The position numbers were made by a program, and so were the translations under genes. The notes below the pieces were generated by a model that saw only the letters and a program-made list of their open reading frames with translations, searched no databases and was not told the DNA's origin. Source: Betaproteobacteria bacterium (GTDB lineage Bacteria > Pseudomonadota > Gammaproteobacteria > Burkholderiales > Usitatibacteraceae). From it: a stretch of DNA of 64,000 nucleotides. The stretch spans positions 248,001 to 312,000 of the forward strand of contig JADJEZ010000003.1 in assembly GCA_016708825.1 (NCBI GenBank), given 5' to 3'. This document shows positions 56,591-64,000 of the stretch, piece by piece (within the stretch, counting starts at the first letter, position 1; each line of letters begins with the position of its first letter).

Positions 56591-58282
56591 TCAGCTCGCG
56601 CGTCTTGCGGCCTGGACGGGAAGCGGTTCGAAGCTCGCGGGGAGCAGCGGCGCGGTCTCGATGCGCCGCGGCGGGTAGGCGGGCCCCTGGGCCCGATCGA
56701 TGCCGAGGGAAGCCAGGCGCTCGCAGTCCTCCTCGGTCTCCGCGCCGACGGCGACCACCGCGACCCCCATGGCGCGCGCGAGCGCGATCGCCCCGCGCAG
56801 CGCCCCGTCGCCCGCCTCTCCGGCGCGTGCCTCGCGCACGAGCGCCGGCGCGAGCTTGAGCGTGTCCACCGCGAGGCTCTGCAGCGGCGCGAGGGGGCCG
56901 TAGTTGGTGCCGAACTCGTCCAGGGCGAGCCGCATGCCGGCGGCGCGGTAGCGGCGCGCCGCCGCGAGGACGCGCCCGGTGTCGCCGAGCACCCAGCGTT
57001 CGGGGATCTCGATTTCCAGCGTGTCGGACGGCAGGCCGGCGCGCGCCAGGCGCGCGGCGAGGAGATCGGGCGCCGTCGGGTCGAGGAACAGGTCCTGGGA
57101 GAGGTTCAGCGAGACGCGGCCGTCGGCGAGCCCGCCGCCGCGCAGGCGTTCGGCCAGGCGCAGGGATTCCTCGAGCAGCCACGCCGATACCGTCTCGACG
57201 CCGGGGCGCGACGGCGAGATCGGCGCGTCCAGGTCGGGGATCACGTGGACCAGCCCGTCCTGGCGCCGGCGCACCGTGGCCTCCACGCCCCAGGTCCGGC
57301 GGCTCGCGATGGCGACGATCGGGTGGCCGAGGACGAAGAGCCCCGAGACCGGGACTATGGCGCCGCCCTCGGCGCCGGCATCGTTCGCGGCGACCTCCGG
57401 CGCGAAGGCGGCGCGGTTGATGCCCGCGGTGCGCGCCCGTTCGAGCCCGGAGGCGGCGCCGGAAAAGAGTTGCGCGGCGCTTCGGCCGTGCACCGGGAAG
57501 ACCGCGAGCCCGGCGCTCGCCGTCACGTAGAACGCATTGCCGTCGCGCAGGAACGGTTCGTCCAGGGAGCGCAGGGCGCGCTCGGCGCGCCGCAGGCCCG
57601 CGATCGGGTCACCCACGCGGTCGAGGAGGCAAAGGAACTCGTCCTCGTCGCCGCGCGCGAGGTGGTCGCAGGCCGCGAGTTCGTGCCGCAGCCTTCCGGT
57701 GACGTCGGCGAGCAGCCGGTCTCCCATGGTGGCGCCGAAGGCGCGGTTGATGCGGTGGAAGCGGTCGAGGTCGATGCGCAGGAGCGCGAACGCCGGCTCC
57801 GCCGCGTCGTGGGCGGCGATGGCCGCGTCGACCTGCGCGAGCAGCCACGAGGCGCCGGCGAGCCCGGTCACCGGATCCAGGCGGACGGGTTCGGCCGCGG
57901 CCGACCCCGGAGCGCCGAGTTCCCGGCGCACCACGGGCACGAGGCGGCCCGGGTCGTTCTTCTGGACGAAATCGCGCACGCCGGCGCGCAGCGCCTCCAG
58001 CCCCTGGTCGCGGTCGTAGTGGCCGGAATAGACGATGAAGGGAATCGACTTGCCGCTCGCCTTGAGGACCTCGAGCGCGCCCAGCGAATCGAAGCGCGGC
58101 ATGGCGTGGTCGGAGATGACGAGGTCCCATTCGCCGCCGTCGAGGGCCTGGCGCATCGTCTCGGGCGAGTCGACGCGGCGCATGGACATCCCGGGCAAGG
58201 CGCGCCGCAGCCGCGAGGCGGCAAGCAGCGTGTCGTCCTCGGAGTCGTCGACGATGAGAATGCGCGGTCCCTGGGGAGCCAT
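56591..58282 (-). CDS. Response regulator with degenerate GGDEF and EAL domains
   Basis: 563 residues. Receiver intact (ILIVDDSEDDTLLAASRLRR, Asp in LVISDHAMPRFDS). The GGDEF site reads GDEDEF with altered flanks, and the EAL domain has VEATVRRR for EAL(L/V)R, IEIPERWV where the second signature is ETA-like, and DEFGTNYG for DDFG. Both enzymatic activities are therefore doubtful; a phospho-controlled binding protein is more likely. No membrane segment. It is followed by nothing on its strand until the NarL pair. A GCCGATAA box lies just upstream. Frame intact. Confidence 0.9.
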   Translation of the reverse strand: MAPQGPRILIVDDSEDDTLLAASRLRRALPGMSMRRVDSPETMRQALDGGEWDLVISDHAMPRFDSLGALEVLKASGKSIPFIVYSGHYDRDQGLEALRAGVRDFVQKNDPGRLVPVVRRELGAPGSAAAEPVRLDPVTGLAGASWLLAQVDAAIAAHDAAEPAFALLRIDLDRFHRINRAFGATMGDRLLADVTGRLRHELAACDHLARGDEDEFLCLLDRVGDPIAGLRRAERALRSLDEPFLRDGNAFYVTASAGLAVFPVHGRSAAQLFSGAASGLERARTAGINRAAFAPEVAANDAGAEGGAIVPVSGLFVLGHPIVAIASRRTWGVEATVRRRQDGLVHVIPDLDAPISPSRPGVETVSAWLLEESLRLAERLRGGGLADGRVSLNLSQDLFLDPTAPDLLAARLARAGLPSDTLEIEIPERWVLGDTGRVLAAARRYRAAGMRLALDEFGTNYGPLAPLQSLAVDTLKLAPALVREARAGEAGDGALRGAIALARAMGVAVVAVGAETEEDCERLASLGIDRAQGPAYPPRRIETAPLLPASFEPLPVQAARRAS

Positions 58283-58311
58283 GGGTCGTGTCTTGGGCGG
58301 GTTAGGACCGG

Positions 58312-58319
58312 TTATCGGC
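58312..58319 (-). promoter_or_regulatory. Sigma-28 -10-like box before the degenerate GGDEF-EAL gene
   Basis: Minus strand GCCGATAA, 30 bp before the ATG. The sequence 11 bases upstream (TCTGTTAC) is a poor -35, so this is only a candidate. Confidence 0.35.
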
Positions 58320-58325
58320 AGCTTG

Positions 58326-58340
58326 CGTCTGTAACAGACG
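58326..58340 (-). terminator. Small hairpin after fliR
   Basis: CGTCTG-TAA-CAGACG, 12 bp beyond the fliR stop on the minus strand. It has a short stem and no T-run, so it is a weak terminator candidate that also overlaps the promoter region of the next gene. Confidence 0.35.
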
Positions 58341-58351
58341 GTGCCCCGCGG

Positions 58352-59107
58352 CTAGCGTCCGAGCGTGGCGAGCATCGTCCCGATCGCGTTGGCGATGGCG
58401 GCGACCCAGGCCGGTACGGTGAGGGCGAGCAGCGCCAGGCCGGCGAAGAGCGTGGCGGGAAATCCCACGGCGAAGACGTTCAGCTGCGGGCTCACCCGCG
58501 CCACCAGGCCGAAGGCGATGTTCACCAGGAGCAGCCCCGCGAGGGCGGGCAGCGCGATGGAAAGGCCGGTGCGGAACACCACTTCGCCCGCCTGGGCGAG
58601 GCGGACCGGGTCCAGGCGGGAGACGAGGGCGCCCGGGGGCAGCTCGCGCAGGCTCACGGCCACGGCCTGGATGAGCACCAGGTGACCGTCCATGCCCACG
58701 AACAGCAGCAGCGCCGTGATCGAGAAGAACGCGCCGACGGCGGGCGTCTGCCCGCCCCCGGCCGGGTCGAAGAGCGTCCCGAACCCGAGCCCCATCTGCA
58801 GCCCGACCAGTTCGCCCGCGAGGTTGGCGCCGGCGAAGACGAGCTGCATGGTGAAGCCCATGGCGAGCCCGATCGCCACCTGCTCGGCGGCCGCGAGGAT
58901 CATCAGGGAGCCCTGGGGCGGCGCGGGGGCGCCGCCGCCGGCGGCCACCGCCGCCGAAATGACGAGGGCGGCGGCCAGGCGCATGCGCACCGGGAAGGCG
59001 CGGTGCGAGAGCACCGGCGCGCTCGAGAAAAGCGCGGCCACGCGGCAGAAGGGCAGCCACCACGCCGCGAGCAGCGCGGCGAGCTCGGTGCTGGTGAAGC
59101 CGACCAC
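58352..59107 (-). CDS. fliR: Flagellar export gate protein FliR
   Basis: 251 residues, complete. Hydrophobic throughout with six or more membrane segments; FliR signatures PVLSHRAFPVRMRLAAALV, GLQMGLGFGTLFDPAGGGQT and VRLAQAGEVVFRTGLSIALP. Forms the export gate with FliP and FliQ. GTG start three bases after the fliQ stop. Last gene of the fli operon in this window. Confidence 0.95.
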   Translation of the reverse strand: MVGFTSTELAALLAAWWLPFCRVAALFSSAPVLSHRAFPVRMRLAAALVISAAVAAGGGAPAPPQGSLMILAAAEQVAIGLAMGFTMQLVFAGANLAGELVGLQMGLGFGTLFDPAGGGQTPAVGAFFSITALLLFVGMDGHLVLIQAVAVSLRELPPGALVSRLDPVRLAQAGEVVFRTGLSIALPALAGLLLVNIAFGLVARVSPQLNVFAVGFPATLFAGLALLALTVPAWVAAIANAIGTMLATLGR

Positions 59108-59110
59108 GGC

Positions 59111-59380
59111 CTAGCCCACGAGCTGCGGCAGCTCGGTGAGCAGGCGCCGCGTGAAGTCGACCAGGGTCGAGAGCATCCACGGCCCCGCGACCGCGAGGGT
59201 CGCGAAGAGCGCCACGAGCTTCGGGATGAAGGAGAGCGTCATCTCGTTCACCTGGGTGGCCGCCTGCAGGATGCCGACGACGAGGCCGGTGACGAGGGCG
59301 GCGCCGAGCATGGGGGCGGCGACCAGGAGCCCCACCTCGAGGGACTGGCGCACGATCGTGAGGACGGTCTCCGGCGTCAC
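59111..59380 (-). CDS. fliQ: Flagellar export gate protein FliQ
   Basis: 89 residues, the family length, with two membrane segments. MTPETVLTIVRQSLEVGLLV and GILQAATQVNEMTLSFIPKL are diagnostic. GTG start overlapping the fliP stop. Confidence 0.95.
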   Translation of the reverse strand: MTPETVLTIVRQSLEVGLLVAAPMLGAALVTGLVVGILQAATQVNEMTLSFIPKLVALFATLAVAGPWMLSTLVDFTRRLLTELPQLVG

Positions 59381-60157
59381 GAGGGCCCCCCGAAGCTCGC
59401 CACCAGCGACCCGGTGAGCAGCAGCCACCCGTCGGCGAGCACGAAGAGGATCAGCTTGAAGGGCAGCGACACCAGCATCGGCGAGAGCATCATCATGCCC
59501 ATCGACATGAGCACGCTCGCCACCACGAGGTCGATGATGAGGAAGGGAATGAAGATCAGGAAGCCGATCTGGAACGCGGTCTTCAGCTCGCTGGTGACGA
59601 ACGCGGGCACGACGACGCGAAGCGGGAGGTCCGCGGGCTTCACCGCGGGCTTCGCCTCGGGCTTCGCCTCGGGCTTCGCCTCGGACTTCGCCGACGCCTC
59701 GCCGGCCGCTTCGCCCGCGGCCTCGCCCTGGGCCAGGCGCGCGAAGAGCGCGAGGTCGCCCTCCCGGGTCTGGCGCAGCATGAAGGCCTTGAGGCTGGTA
59801 GGCCTCGCGATAGATCCGCTCGAGCGTCAGGCCATCACGCCCAGGGTGAGGAAGAGCGCGAGCCCGATGATCCACCGGGTTCGGGGAGAAGCCTGGGTGC
59901 CGAGCGCTGGCGCAGCGGCGGAGCACGATCACGATCCGCGTGAAGCCGGTCATCAGCAGCACGACCGAGGGCAGGAAGGTGAGCGAGGTGAGGACGACGA
60001 GGGTCTGGATCGGCACCGACCACGACTGCCCGCCGCCCGGAAGCGGCGTGGACTGCGCGAGCGAGAGGTCCGCGGCCTGGGCGGGGAAGGCGAGGAGTGC
60101 CAGCGCGGTGAGGAGGATGAGCGCCGTGGCGCCGGCGACAGGCGCGCGTGGCCTCAC
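59377..60157 (-). CDS. fliP: Flagellar export gate protein FliP (several frameshifts and a gap)
   Basis: Signal-like N-terminus (GATALILLTALALLAFPAQA) and LTSLTFLPSVVLLMTGFTRI, then a damaged centre, then MLRQTREGDLALFARLAQ and the conserved PAFVTSELKTAFQIGFLIFI to the end. Between about 59780 and 59910 pieces of RQALGTQ, IIGLALFLTLGVM and LERIYREAYQP appear in changing frames, implying at least five indels. The 15-20 residues normally between AYQP and the FMLRQ block are missing. An Ala-Lys-Pro-Glu repeat lies after FARLA. Overlaps fliO and fliQ. Probably an error cluster. Confidence 0.88.
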
Positions 60158-60483
60158 GGCGTGCTCCGGCCCCGGGTGGCGCGCGCGAGCCATTCGGCGA
60201 ACGGCGGCGCGGCCGGCGGCGGCGCGATTTCGCCCGGCGGCAGGTCGGCGAGGGCGCGCACCGAGCCGGGCGCGACACCCAGCACGAGCCAGCGCCCGCC
60301 GACTTCCACGACCACGACCCGCTCCCGGGCGCCGAGCGCGAGGGAGGCGACGGGCTTCAGGGGCGCATTGGCGACGGGACGCGCGAGGCCGGCGCGGCGC
60401 GCCGCCCAGGCGGCGAGCGCCACCAGGCCGAGCACCGCGGCGAGCGCGAGGGCGCCCTGCAGCCAGAGTCCCGCGCCGATCAC
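60154..60483 (-). CDS. fliO: Flagellar export assembly protein FliO
   Basis: 109 residues. One membrane segment near the N-terminus (LQGALALAAVLGLVALAAWA) and the short cytoplasmic FliO domain (LKPVASLALGARERVVVVEV; GRWLVLGVAPGSVRALADL). Helps FliP assemble. The GTG start overlaps the fliN stop, and its own stop overlaps fliP. Confidence 0.9.
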   Translation of the reverse strand: MIGAGLWLQGALALAAVLGLVALAAWAARRAGLARPVANAPLKPVASLALGARERVVVVEVGGRWLVLGVAPGSVRALADLPPGEIAPPPAAPPFAEWLARATRGRSTP

Positions 60484-60791
60484 TTGTTCAGCTTCCGGAT
60501 GCGCTCGGAGGGCGTGATGATGTCGGTGAGCCGGATGCCGAACTTGTCGTTCACGACCACCACCTCGCCCTGGGCGATGAGGCAGCCGTTCACCAGCACA
60601 TCCATGGGTTCGCCGGCCTGCCTTCGAGCTCGACCACGGAACCCTGCGCGAGCTGCAGGATGTGCTTGATGGGGATCTTGGTGCCCGAGCTCCACGGTGA
60701 GCGTCACCGGGATGTCGAGGATCAGGTCGATGTCGTGGGCCGCGGCCGCGGCGGGGCCATCGCCCGCGAGGGGCTCGAACTGCGCGGGCAC
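60480..60791 (-). CDS. fliN: Flagellar switch protein FliN (two indels, N-terminus lost)
   Basis: The SpoA-type core is clear: DIDLILDIPVTLTVELG, then in another frame TKIPIKHILQLAQGSVVELE, then GEPMDVLVNGCLIAQGEVVV and ITPSERIRKLN. One base is gained near 60690 and one lost near 60620. The N-terminal extension expected for FliN is absent because the gene runs straight into a shortened fliM (see that entry). Part of the C ring, binding CheY-P and export cargo. Confidence 0.88.
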   Translation of the reverse strand: MPAQFEPLAGDGPAAAAAHDIDLILDIPVTLTVELGHQDPHQAHPAARAGFRGRARRQAGEPMDVLVNGCLIAQGEVVVVNDKFGIRLTDIITPSERIRKLNK

Positions 60792-60801
60792 GGGCTGCGC
60801 T

Positions 60802-61677
60802 CGCCTCGACGCTCTTCGGCAGGTCGAAGGAGATCACGTCGCCGGCGCGCATCGCGAGCAGGCTGCGCACCTGCATCGGCACCTCGGCGAGCGTTGCCAC
60901 GAGCTCGACCTCGGCCGATTGCACCTGGCGCGAGAGCATGCGCGACCAGCGCCGGTCGGGTTCCTGCTGGTCGCCGGCGATCGCGTTGCAGAGCTTGTCG
61001 CGGATGGGCTCGACGGAGGCGTAGGGAAGGCAGACGTGCATCTCGCCGCCGCCGGAGCCGAATTCCACCGAGAACGTGGTGACGAGCACCACCTCGTTCG
61101 GGGTGGCGATGTTGGCGAACTGGGTGTGGAGCTCGCTTCTCACGTAGTCGAAGGCGATGGCGTGCACCGGCGCCCAGCTCTTGCGGTACTCGTCCAGGAT
61201 CACGGCGAGCAGGCGCTGGATGATGCGGTTTTCCGTGGCCGTGAACTCGCGCCCCTCGACCCGCGTGTGGAAGCGGCTGTTGCCGCCGAAGAGGTTGTCG
61301 ACGACGGTGAAGACGAGGGAGGGCTCGAGGACGAAGAGCCCCGCGCCGCGCAGCGGCTTCAGGCCCACGAGGTTCAGGTTCGTGGGCACCACGAGGTTTC
61401 TCGCGAACTCCGAGTACTTGACGGCGCGCACCGGGCCCACGCTCACCTCGGGGCTCTTGCGCATGAAGTTGAAGATCCCGGCGCGCACGAGGCGGGCGAA
61501 GCGGTCGTTCACCACCTCGAGGGTGGGCATGCGCCCGCGGACGATGCGCTCCTGGGTGGCGAGGTTGTAGGGGCGCACGCCGTCGGCGGGAGCCTCGGCG
61601 GGTGCCTCCTCCTCGTCGCCGTTCACGCCCTTCAGCAGCGCGTCGACCTCGTCCTGGGAGAGAAATTCGTCGGCCAT
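60802..61677 (-). CDS. fliM: Flagellar switch protein FliM (C-terminus missing)
   Basis: 292 residues of clear FliM. The CheY-binding N-terminus is MADEFLSQDEVDALLKGV, followed by the CheC-like middle domain (PTLEVVNDRFARLVRAGIFN; VFTVVDNLFGGNSRFHTRVE) and the start of the SpoA domain (AMRAGDVISFDLPKSVEA). The final ~30 residues are absent and no stop is met before fliN sequence begins about 10 bases later in another frame. A deletion of roughly 100 bases or more, removing the fliM end and fliN start, fits best. Confidence 0.9.
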
Positions 61678-61682
61678 GGCGC

Positions 61683-62222
61683 CTACTGGATGATGAACCC
61701 GGCGTAGTGGACGGCCTCGATGCCGGCGAGCGGCGGCGTGGCGGGCAGGGGCTGGCGGATCTTCGCGAGGACCTCGGTGGCGAGCGCGGCCTTGCCGTCG
61801 GGCGTGGCGAGTTCCTCGGCGTTCTTGGCCGCGAGCAGCAGCAGCACCTGGCTGCGGATCACGGGCATCAGCTGCTTCACGGCGTCGGATGCCGGCGCGT
61901 CGGCGACTTCCAGCACGAGGCCGACCTGCAGGAAGTGCTCGCGTCCGGGGCCCTGCAGGTTGACGGTGAAAGTGTCCAGGGGCAGGAAGACGCCCGGCTT
62001 GCGCTCCTTCGCCTTGGCCTGCTTGCCGTCGGCTTTCGCACCGGTCTTCGCGGCACCCTTGGCGGGCTCGGCTTCGTCGCCCTGGGCGCGCGAGAGGTAC
62101 CACGCCGCGCCGCCACCGGCGGCGGCCAGGGCCGCGACGACACAGGCGATGGCGATGAGGAGGCCTTTTTTCGAGCCCTTTTTCGCAGGGGGGGAATCGG
62201 CGGGGGGGCTGGCGGCGGACAT
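61683..62222 (-). CDS. fliL: Flagellar stator-associated protein FliL
   Basis: 179 residues. Cytoplasmic Lys-rich N-terminus, one membrane segment (LLIAIACVVAALAAAGGGAA), Lys/Ala linker, then the periplasmic FliL domain (FLPLDTFTVNLQGPGREHFL; LMPVIRSQVLLLLAAKNAEE). The ATG at 62222 is preferred over an open frame to 62285, which has no ribosome site. Five bases before fliM. Frame intact. Confidence 0.92.
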   Translation of the reverse strand: MSAASPPADSPPAKKGSKKGLLIAIACVVAALAAAGGGAAWYLSRAQGDEAEPAKGAAKTGAKADGKQAKAKERKPGVFLPLDTFTVNLQGPGREHFLQVGLVLEVADAPASDAVKQLMPVIRSQVLLLLAAKNAEELATPDGKAALATEVLAKIRQPLPATPPLAGIEAVHYAGFIIQ

Positions 62223-62309
62223 GTCGCGTGCGGCTCCGGGAGTGGGTGTCGGAACCCATTCTCGCGGCGCGCCCCGCCGCGGCATGCGCTGAATACGGTG
62301 GCGATTCCG

Positions 62310-62319
62310 GGCCTATTCC
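62310..62319 (-). promoter_or_regulatory. GGAATAGGCC element between fliK and fliL
   Basis: The minus-strand reading matches the inverse of the block found before flhB, flgB and the GGDEF gene. It lies 88 bp before the fliL start in a 117-bp gap, so it may mark an internal class II promoter for fliL onward. No convincing -10 at the same spacing. Confidence 0.3.
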
Positions 62320-62339
62320 CCGCGTGCGCGGGCGCCCCT

Positions 62340-63401
62340 TCAGGCGAAGTCGTCGACGAGGCCGAGTGCGTGCCGGTAAGCCCGCGCGGCGGGTACGTCG
62401 TCGAGGGCGCGCTGCGCGACGGCGGCCACGCCTGCGCGGTCTTCGCGCGAAGCGTGCGCGTCGCGCCCCGGTCGACGTTCCGAGGACACGCTCGCGCCGG
62501 CGAGCGCGAGTCCGCCCTCGGCGAGGCGTTCGGCGAGCCGTGGCAGGCTGTCTTCGAGGGCCTGGCGCGCTTCGGGCGAGGCAGCCACGAAGAGGATCGT
62601 CGCCTCGCCGTCGCGGATGGAGATGTGCGCCTCGACCGGTCCGAGGTCGGGGGGAGTCACCGCGATTTCGGCCCGCTCCACGCCCTGCGCCGCGAGCCAG
62701 GCCACGCGCGTGGCGGCGGCATCGGCGAAGGCGGGGCTCGCGACCGGGGTGGCGATGGCGATGCGCGCGGGCGCGGCCCTGGCCGCCTCGACGAGACCCG
62801 GGCCGATCTCCGCGGCGGCGACAGCAGGCGCCTCGAGGCGCGCCGCTTCCATGCCCGTTTCCGGGATCGGCTCCGCACGGACGGCGGTTTCGGGTACCGG
62901 ACGCTGCATCGCCTCCTCGGCGCGCAGGCGCATCTCGGCCCTTGCGGGGCGGGTGGCGCGTTCGGTTCCCGGGCGAATCCGGCGAGGCGGCTCCTCGTCG
63001 CCGGAGCCCAGGCGCGAGGACACGCGGGCGAGGGAATCGTCGTGGGCTTCGCCCGCGCCCGCGGTCGCATCGGCCGCGGGCAGGGGCGCGAAGCGCAGCG
63101 CCGCGGCGAGCGCATTCGCATCCGGCGCGGCGGCGGTCGCGAGGGGGAATTCCCACGCCACCAGGGTCGCGGCGGCGGGATCGGTTTCGGGTGCAAGGCT
63201 TGCGGGATCGACGGGAATCGCGGCGGCCGTTTCCCCGGTGGCCTCGAGGGCCCTGGCCCAGGAGTGCCTGGAGGAAATCGCCGCCGCCGGGCTCGGGAGC
63301 GCCGGGCGCGGGGCCCGAGCGCGCGCGGCGGACGCGGGAGCAACGGTGCGTGCGGCGGTCGCGGGCGCTGCGGCGCGTGCGGCGGGGACGACGTCGTTCA
63401 T
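62340..63401 (-). CDS. fliK: Hook-length control protein FliK
   Basis: 353 residues. A low-complexity Ala/Pro-rich N-terminal ruler region with poor conservation is followed by the C-terminal hook-length domain (VERAEIAVTPPDLGPVEAHI; FVAASPEARQALEDSLPRLA). It measures the hook and triggers the FlhB switch. Between fliJ and fliL as in other bacteria. Frame intact. Confidence 0.9.
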   Translation of the reverse strand: MNDVVPAARAAAPATAARTVAPASAARARAPRPALPSPAAAISSRHSWARALEATGETAAAIPVDPASLAPETDPAAATLVAWEFPLATAAAPDANALAAALRFAPLPAADATAGAGEAHDDSLARVSSRLGSGDEEPPRRIRPGTERATRPARAEMRLRAEEAMQRPVPETAVRAEPIPETGMEAARLEAPAVAAAEIGPGLVEAARAAPARIAIATPVASPAFADAAATRVAWLAAQGVERAEIAVTPPDLGPVEAHISIRDGEATILFVAASPEARQALEDSLPRLAERLAEGGLALAGASVSSERRPGRDAHASREDRAGVAAVAQRALDDVPAARAYRHALGLVDDFA

Positions 63402-63419
63402 GGCTCGGTGCTCCGGCGG

Positions 63420-63872
63420 CTAGCGCGGCGCGTTGCGCGAGGCGCCCGCGCGGCGGGCGGCCTGTTCGTCGCTGGCGTTCTGGTCGCGGCGATCGCCGGC
63501 GACGCGGGCCTCCTCCACGCGCCGCTCGACCAGGCGCTCGAAGGTGCGCACGCGCTGGCGCGCGGCCGACCAGGCGTCGCGCCGGGCCTGGCTCGCCTGC
63601 TTGCGCCCGGCGATGTCGGCGCGCTGGGCCTGCATCGCGACGTCGAGCTGGCCCATGAAGATGCGGTAGTTGCGCCAGGCTTCGGCGGTGAGTCCCAGGG
63701 AGCTCTTCTCGCGAAGCCGCATTTCGTAGTCGTGGCGGTAGCGCTCGAGAAGCTCGAGGCGCTCCTCGGAGGCTCTCGCCTGCGCGAGGTCCTCGGCCAG
63801 GCGCCGGGCCTCGCCGTCGCATTGGCGGCGCGCGGCGTCGAGGAGGATATCGAGAGGGGTGTTGAAGGGCAT
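63420..63872 (-). CDS. fliJ: Flagellar export chaperone FliJ
   Basis: 150 residues, almost wholly coiled-coil (LAEDLAQARASEERLELLER; AWRNYRIFMGQLDVAMQAQR). Stalk-like partner of the FliI ATPase, encoded directly upstream. Frame intact. Confidence 0.9.
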   Translation of the reverse strand: MPFNTPLDILLDAARRQCDGEARRLAEDLAQARASEERLELLERYRHDYEMRLREKSSLGLTAEAWRNYRIFMGQLDVAMQAQRADIAGRKQASQARRDAWSAARQRVRTFERLVERRVEEARVAGDRRDQNASDEQAARRAGASRNAPR

Positions 63873-63883
63873 GGTCGCGTCTC

Positions 63884-64000
63884 TCAGGTTTCGGCCGTCG
63901 CACCGATCGCATCGGCGAGCGCGGCCAGGGATTCGTCGAAGGAGGCGCGTTCGCGCGCCTCCTGGGCCAGGAAGGCCTGCATCGCGTCGTGGCGGCGCAC
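63884..64000 (-). CDS. fliI: C-terminal end of flagellar export ATPase FliI
   Basis: The last 38 codons before a TGA (63884-63886) read RRHDAMQAFLAQEARERASF then DESLAALADAIGATAET, matching the helical C-terminus of FliI. The rest lies outside the window. Position directly before fliJ supports the call. Confidence 0.8.
   Translation of the reverse strand: MRRHDAMQAFLAQEARERASFDESLAALADAIGATAET

Noticed and set aside
58302..59180. Longer minus-strand frame overlapping fliR
   Set aside because: It is in a different frame from fliR, gives an Arg/Pro/Ala-rich product and has no signature; FliR is complete in the other frame.

Overview
The window is a GC-rich stretch of a bacterial chromosome, most likely from a betaproteobacterium. 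The evidence is an FlhDC-type flagellar master regulator (no FleQ/sigma-54 regulator is seen), a mot-che operon containing cheZ and cheD, the gene order flgN-flgM-flgA / flgBCDEFGHIJKL, a bifunctional FlgJ with a muramidase domain, and gltX followed by tRNA-Ala and tRNA-Glu. Almost the whole window is one motility, chemotaxis and cyclic-di-GMP island. It shows no insertion sequence, phage, CRISPR array or rRNA.

Layout. 1-1.5 kb: 3' part of gltX, then tRNA-Ala(GGC) and tRNA-Glu(TTC), then an unusual row of six back-to-back hairpins (1508-1715). 1.8-5.3 kb: a GAF-GGDEF cyclase on the minus strand, and a small secreted protein with a secreted trypsin-like protease on the plus strand. 5.5-6.4 kb: flhDC. 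6.5-24.4 kb: the mot-che operon (motA, motB, cheY, cheZ, a second CheZ-like gene, cheY, cheA, cheW, three chemoreceptors with a secreted Cache protein, cheR, cheD, cheB, an EAL-HDOD gene). 24.5-30.7 kb: flhB-flhA-flhF-flhG-fliA. 30.7-34.0 kb: two overlapping histidine kinases and a response regulator. 34.1-45.9 kb: flgN-flgM and flgA (minus), flgB to flgL (plus). 45.9-58.3 kb: HD-GYP, GGDEF, GGDEF-EAL, a GspE/PilB-like ATPase with MshEN c-di-GMP-binding motifs, a NarL-type two-component pair and a degenerate GGDEF-EAL response regulator. 58.3-64 kb: fliR-Q-P-O-N-M-L-K-J and the end of fliI, all minus.

How it works together. FlhDC (class I) would switch on the export apparatus, hook-basal body and fliA. 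FlgM holds FliA (sigma-28) until the hook is finished. FliA then reads promoters of the form TCAAG/TAAAG-N11-GCCGATAA, which can be read by eye before motA, flgM, flgK, the GGDEF-EAL gene and the MshEN ATPase. Weaker versions (N12 spacer, or -10 only) lie before the GAF-GGDEF, HD-GYP and degenerate GGDEF-EAL genes. The main biological point is therefore that several c-di-GMP makers, breakers and binders appear wired directly into the late flagellar regulon, including an orphan secretion/pilus-type ATPase.

Sequence quality. About twenty genes carry single-base frameshifts, in-frame stops or small deletions. These fall in essential or highly conserved genes, often in short homopolymers, and the protein always continues in a neighbouring frame. 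They look like uncorrected read errors, not decay. Such genes are given with full-length coordinates and the break positions are stated.
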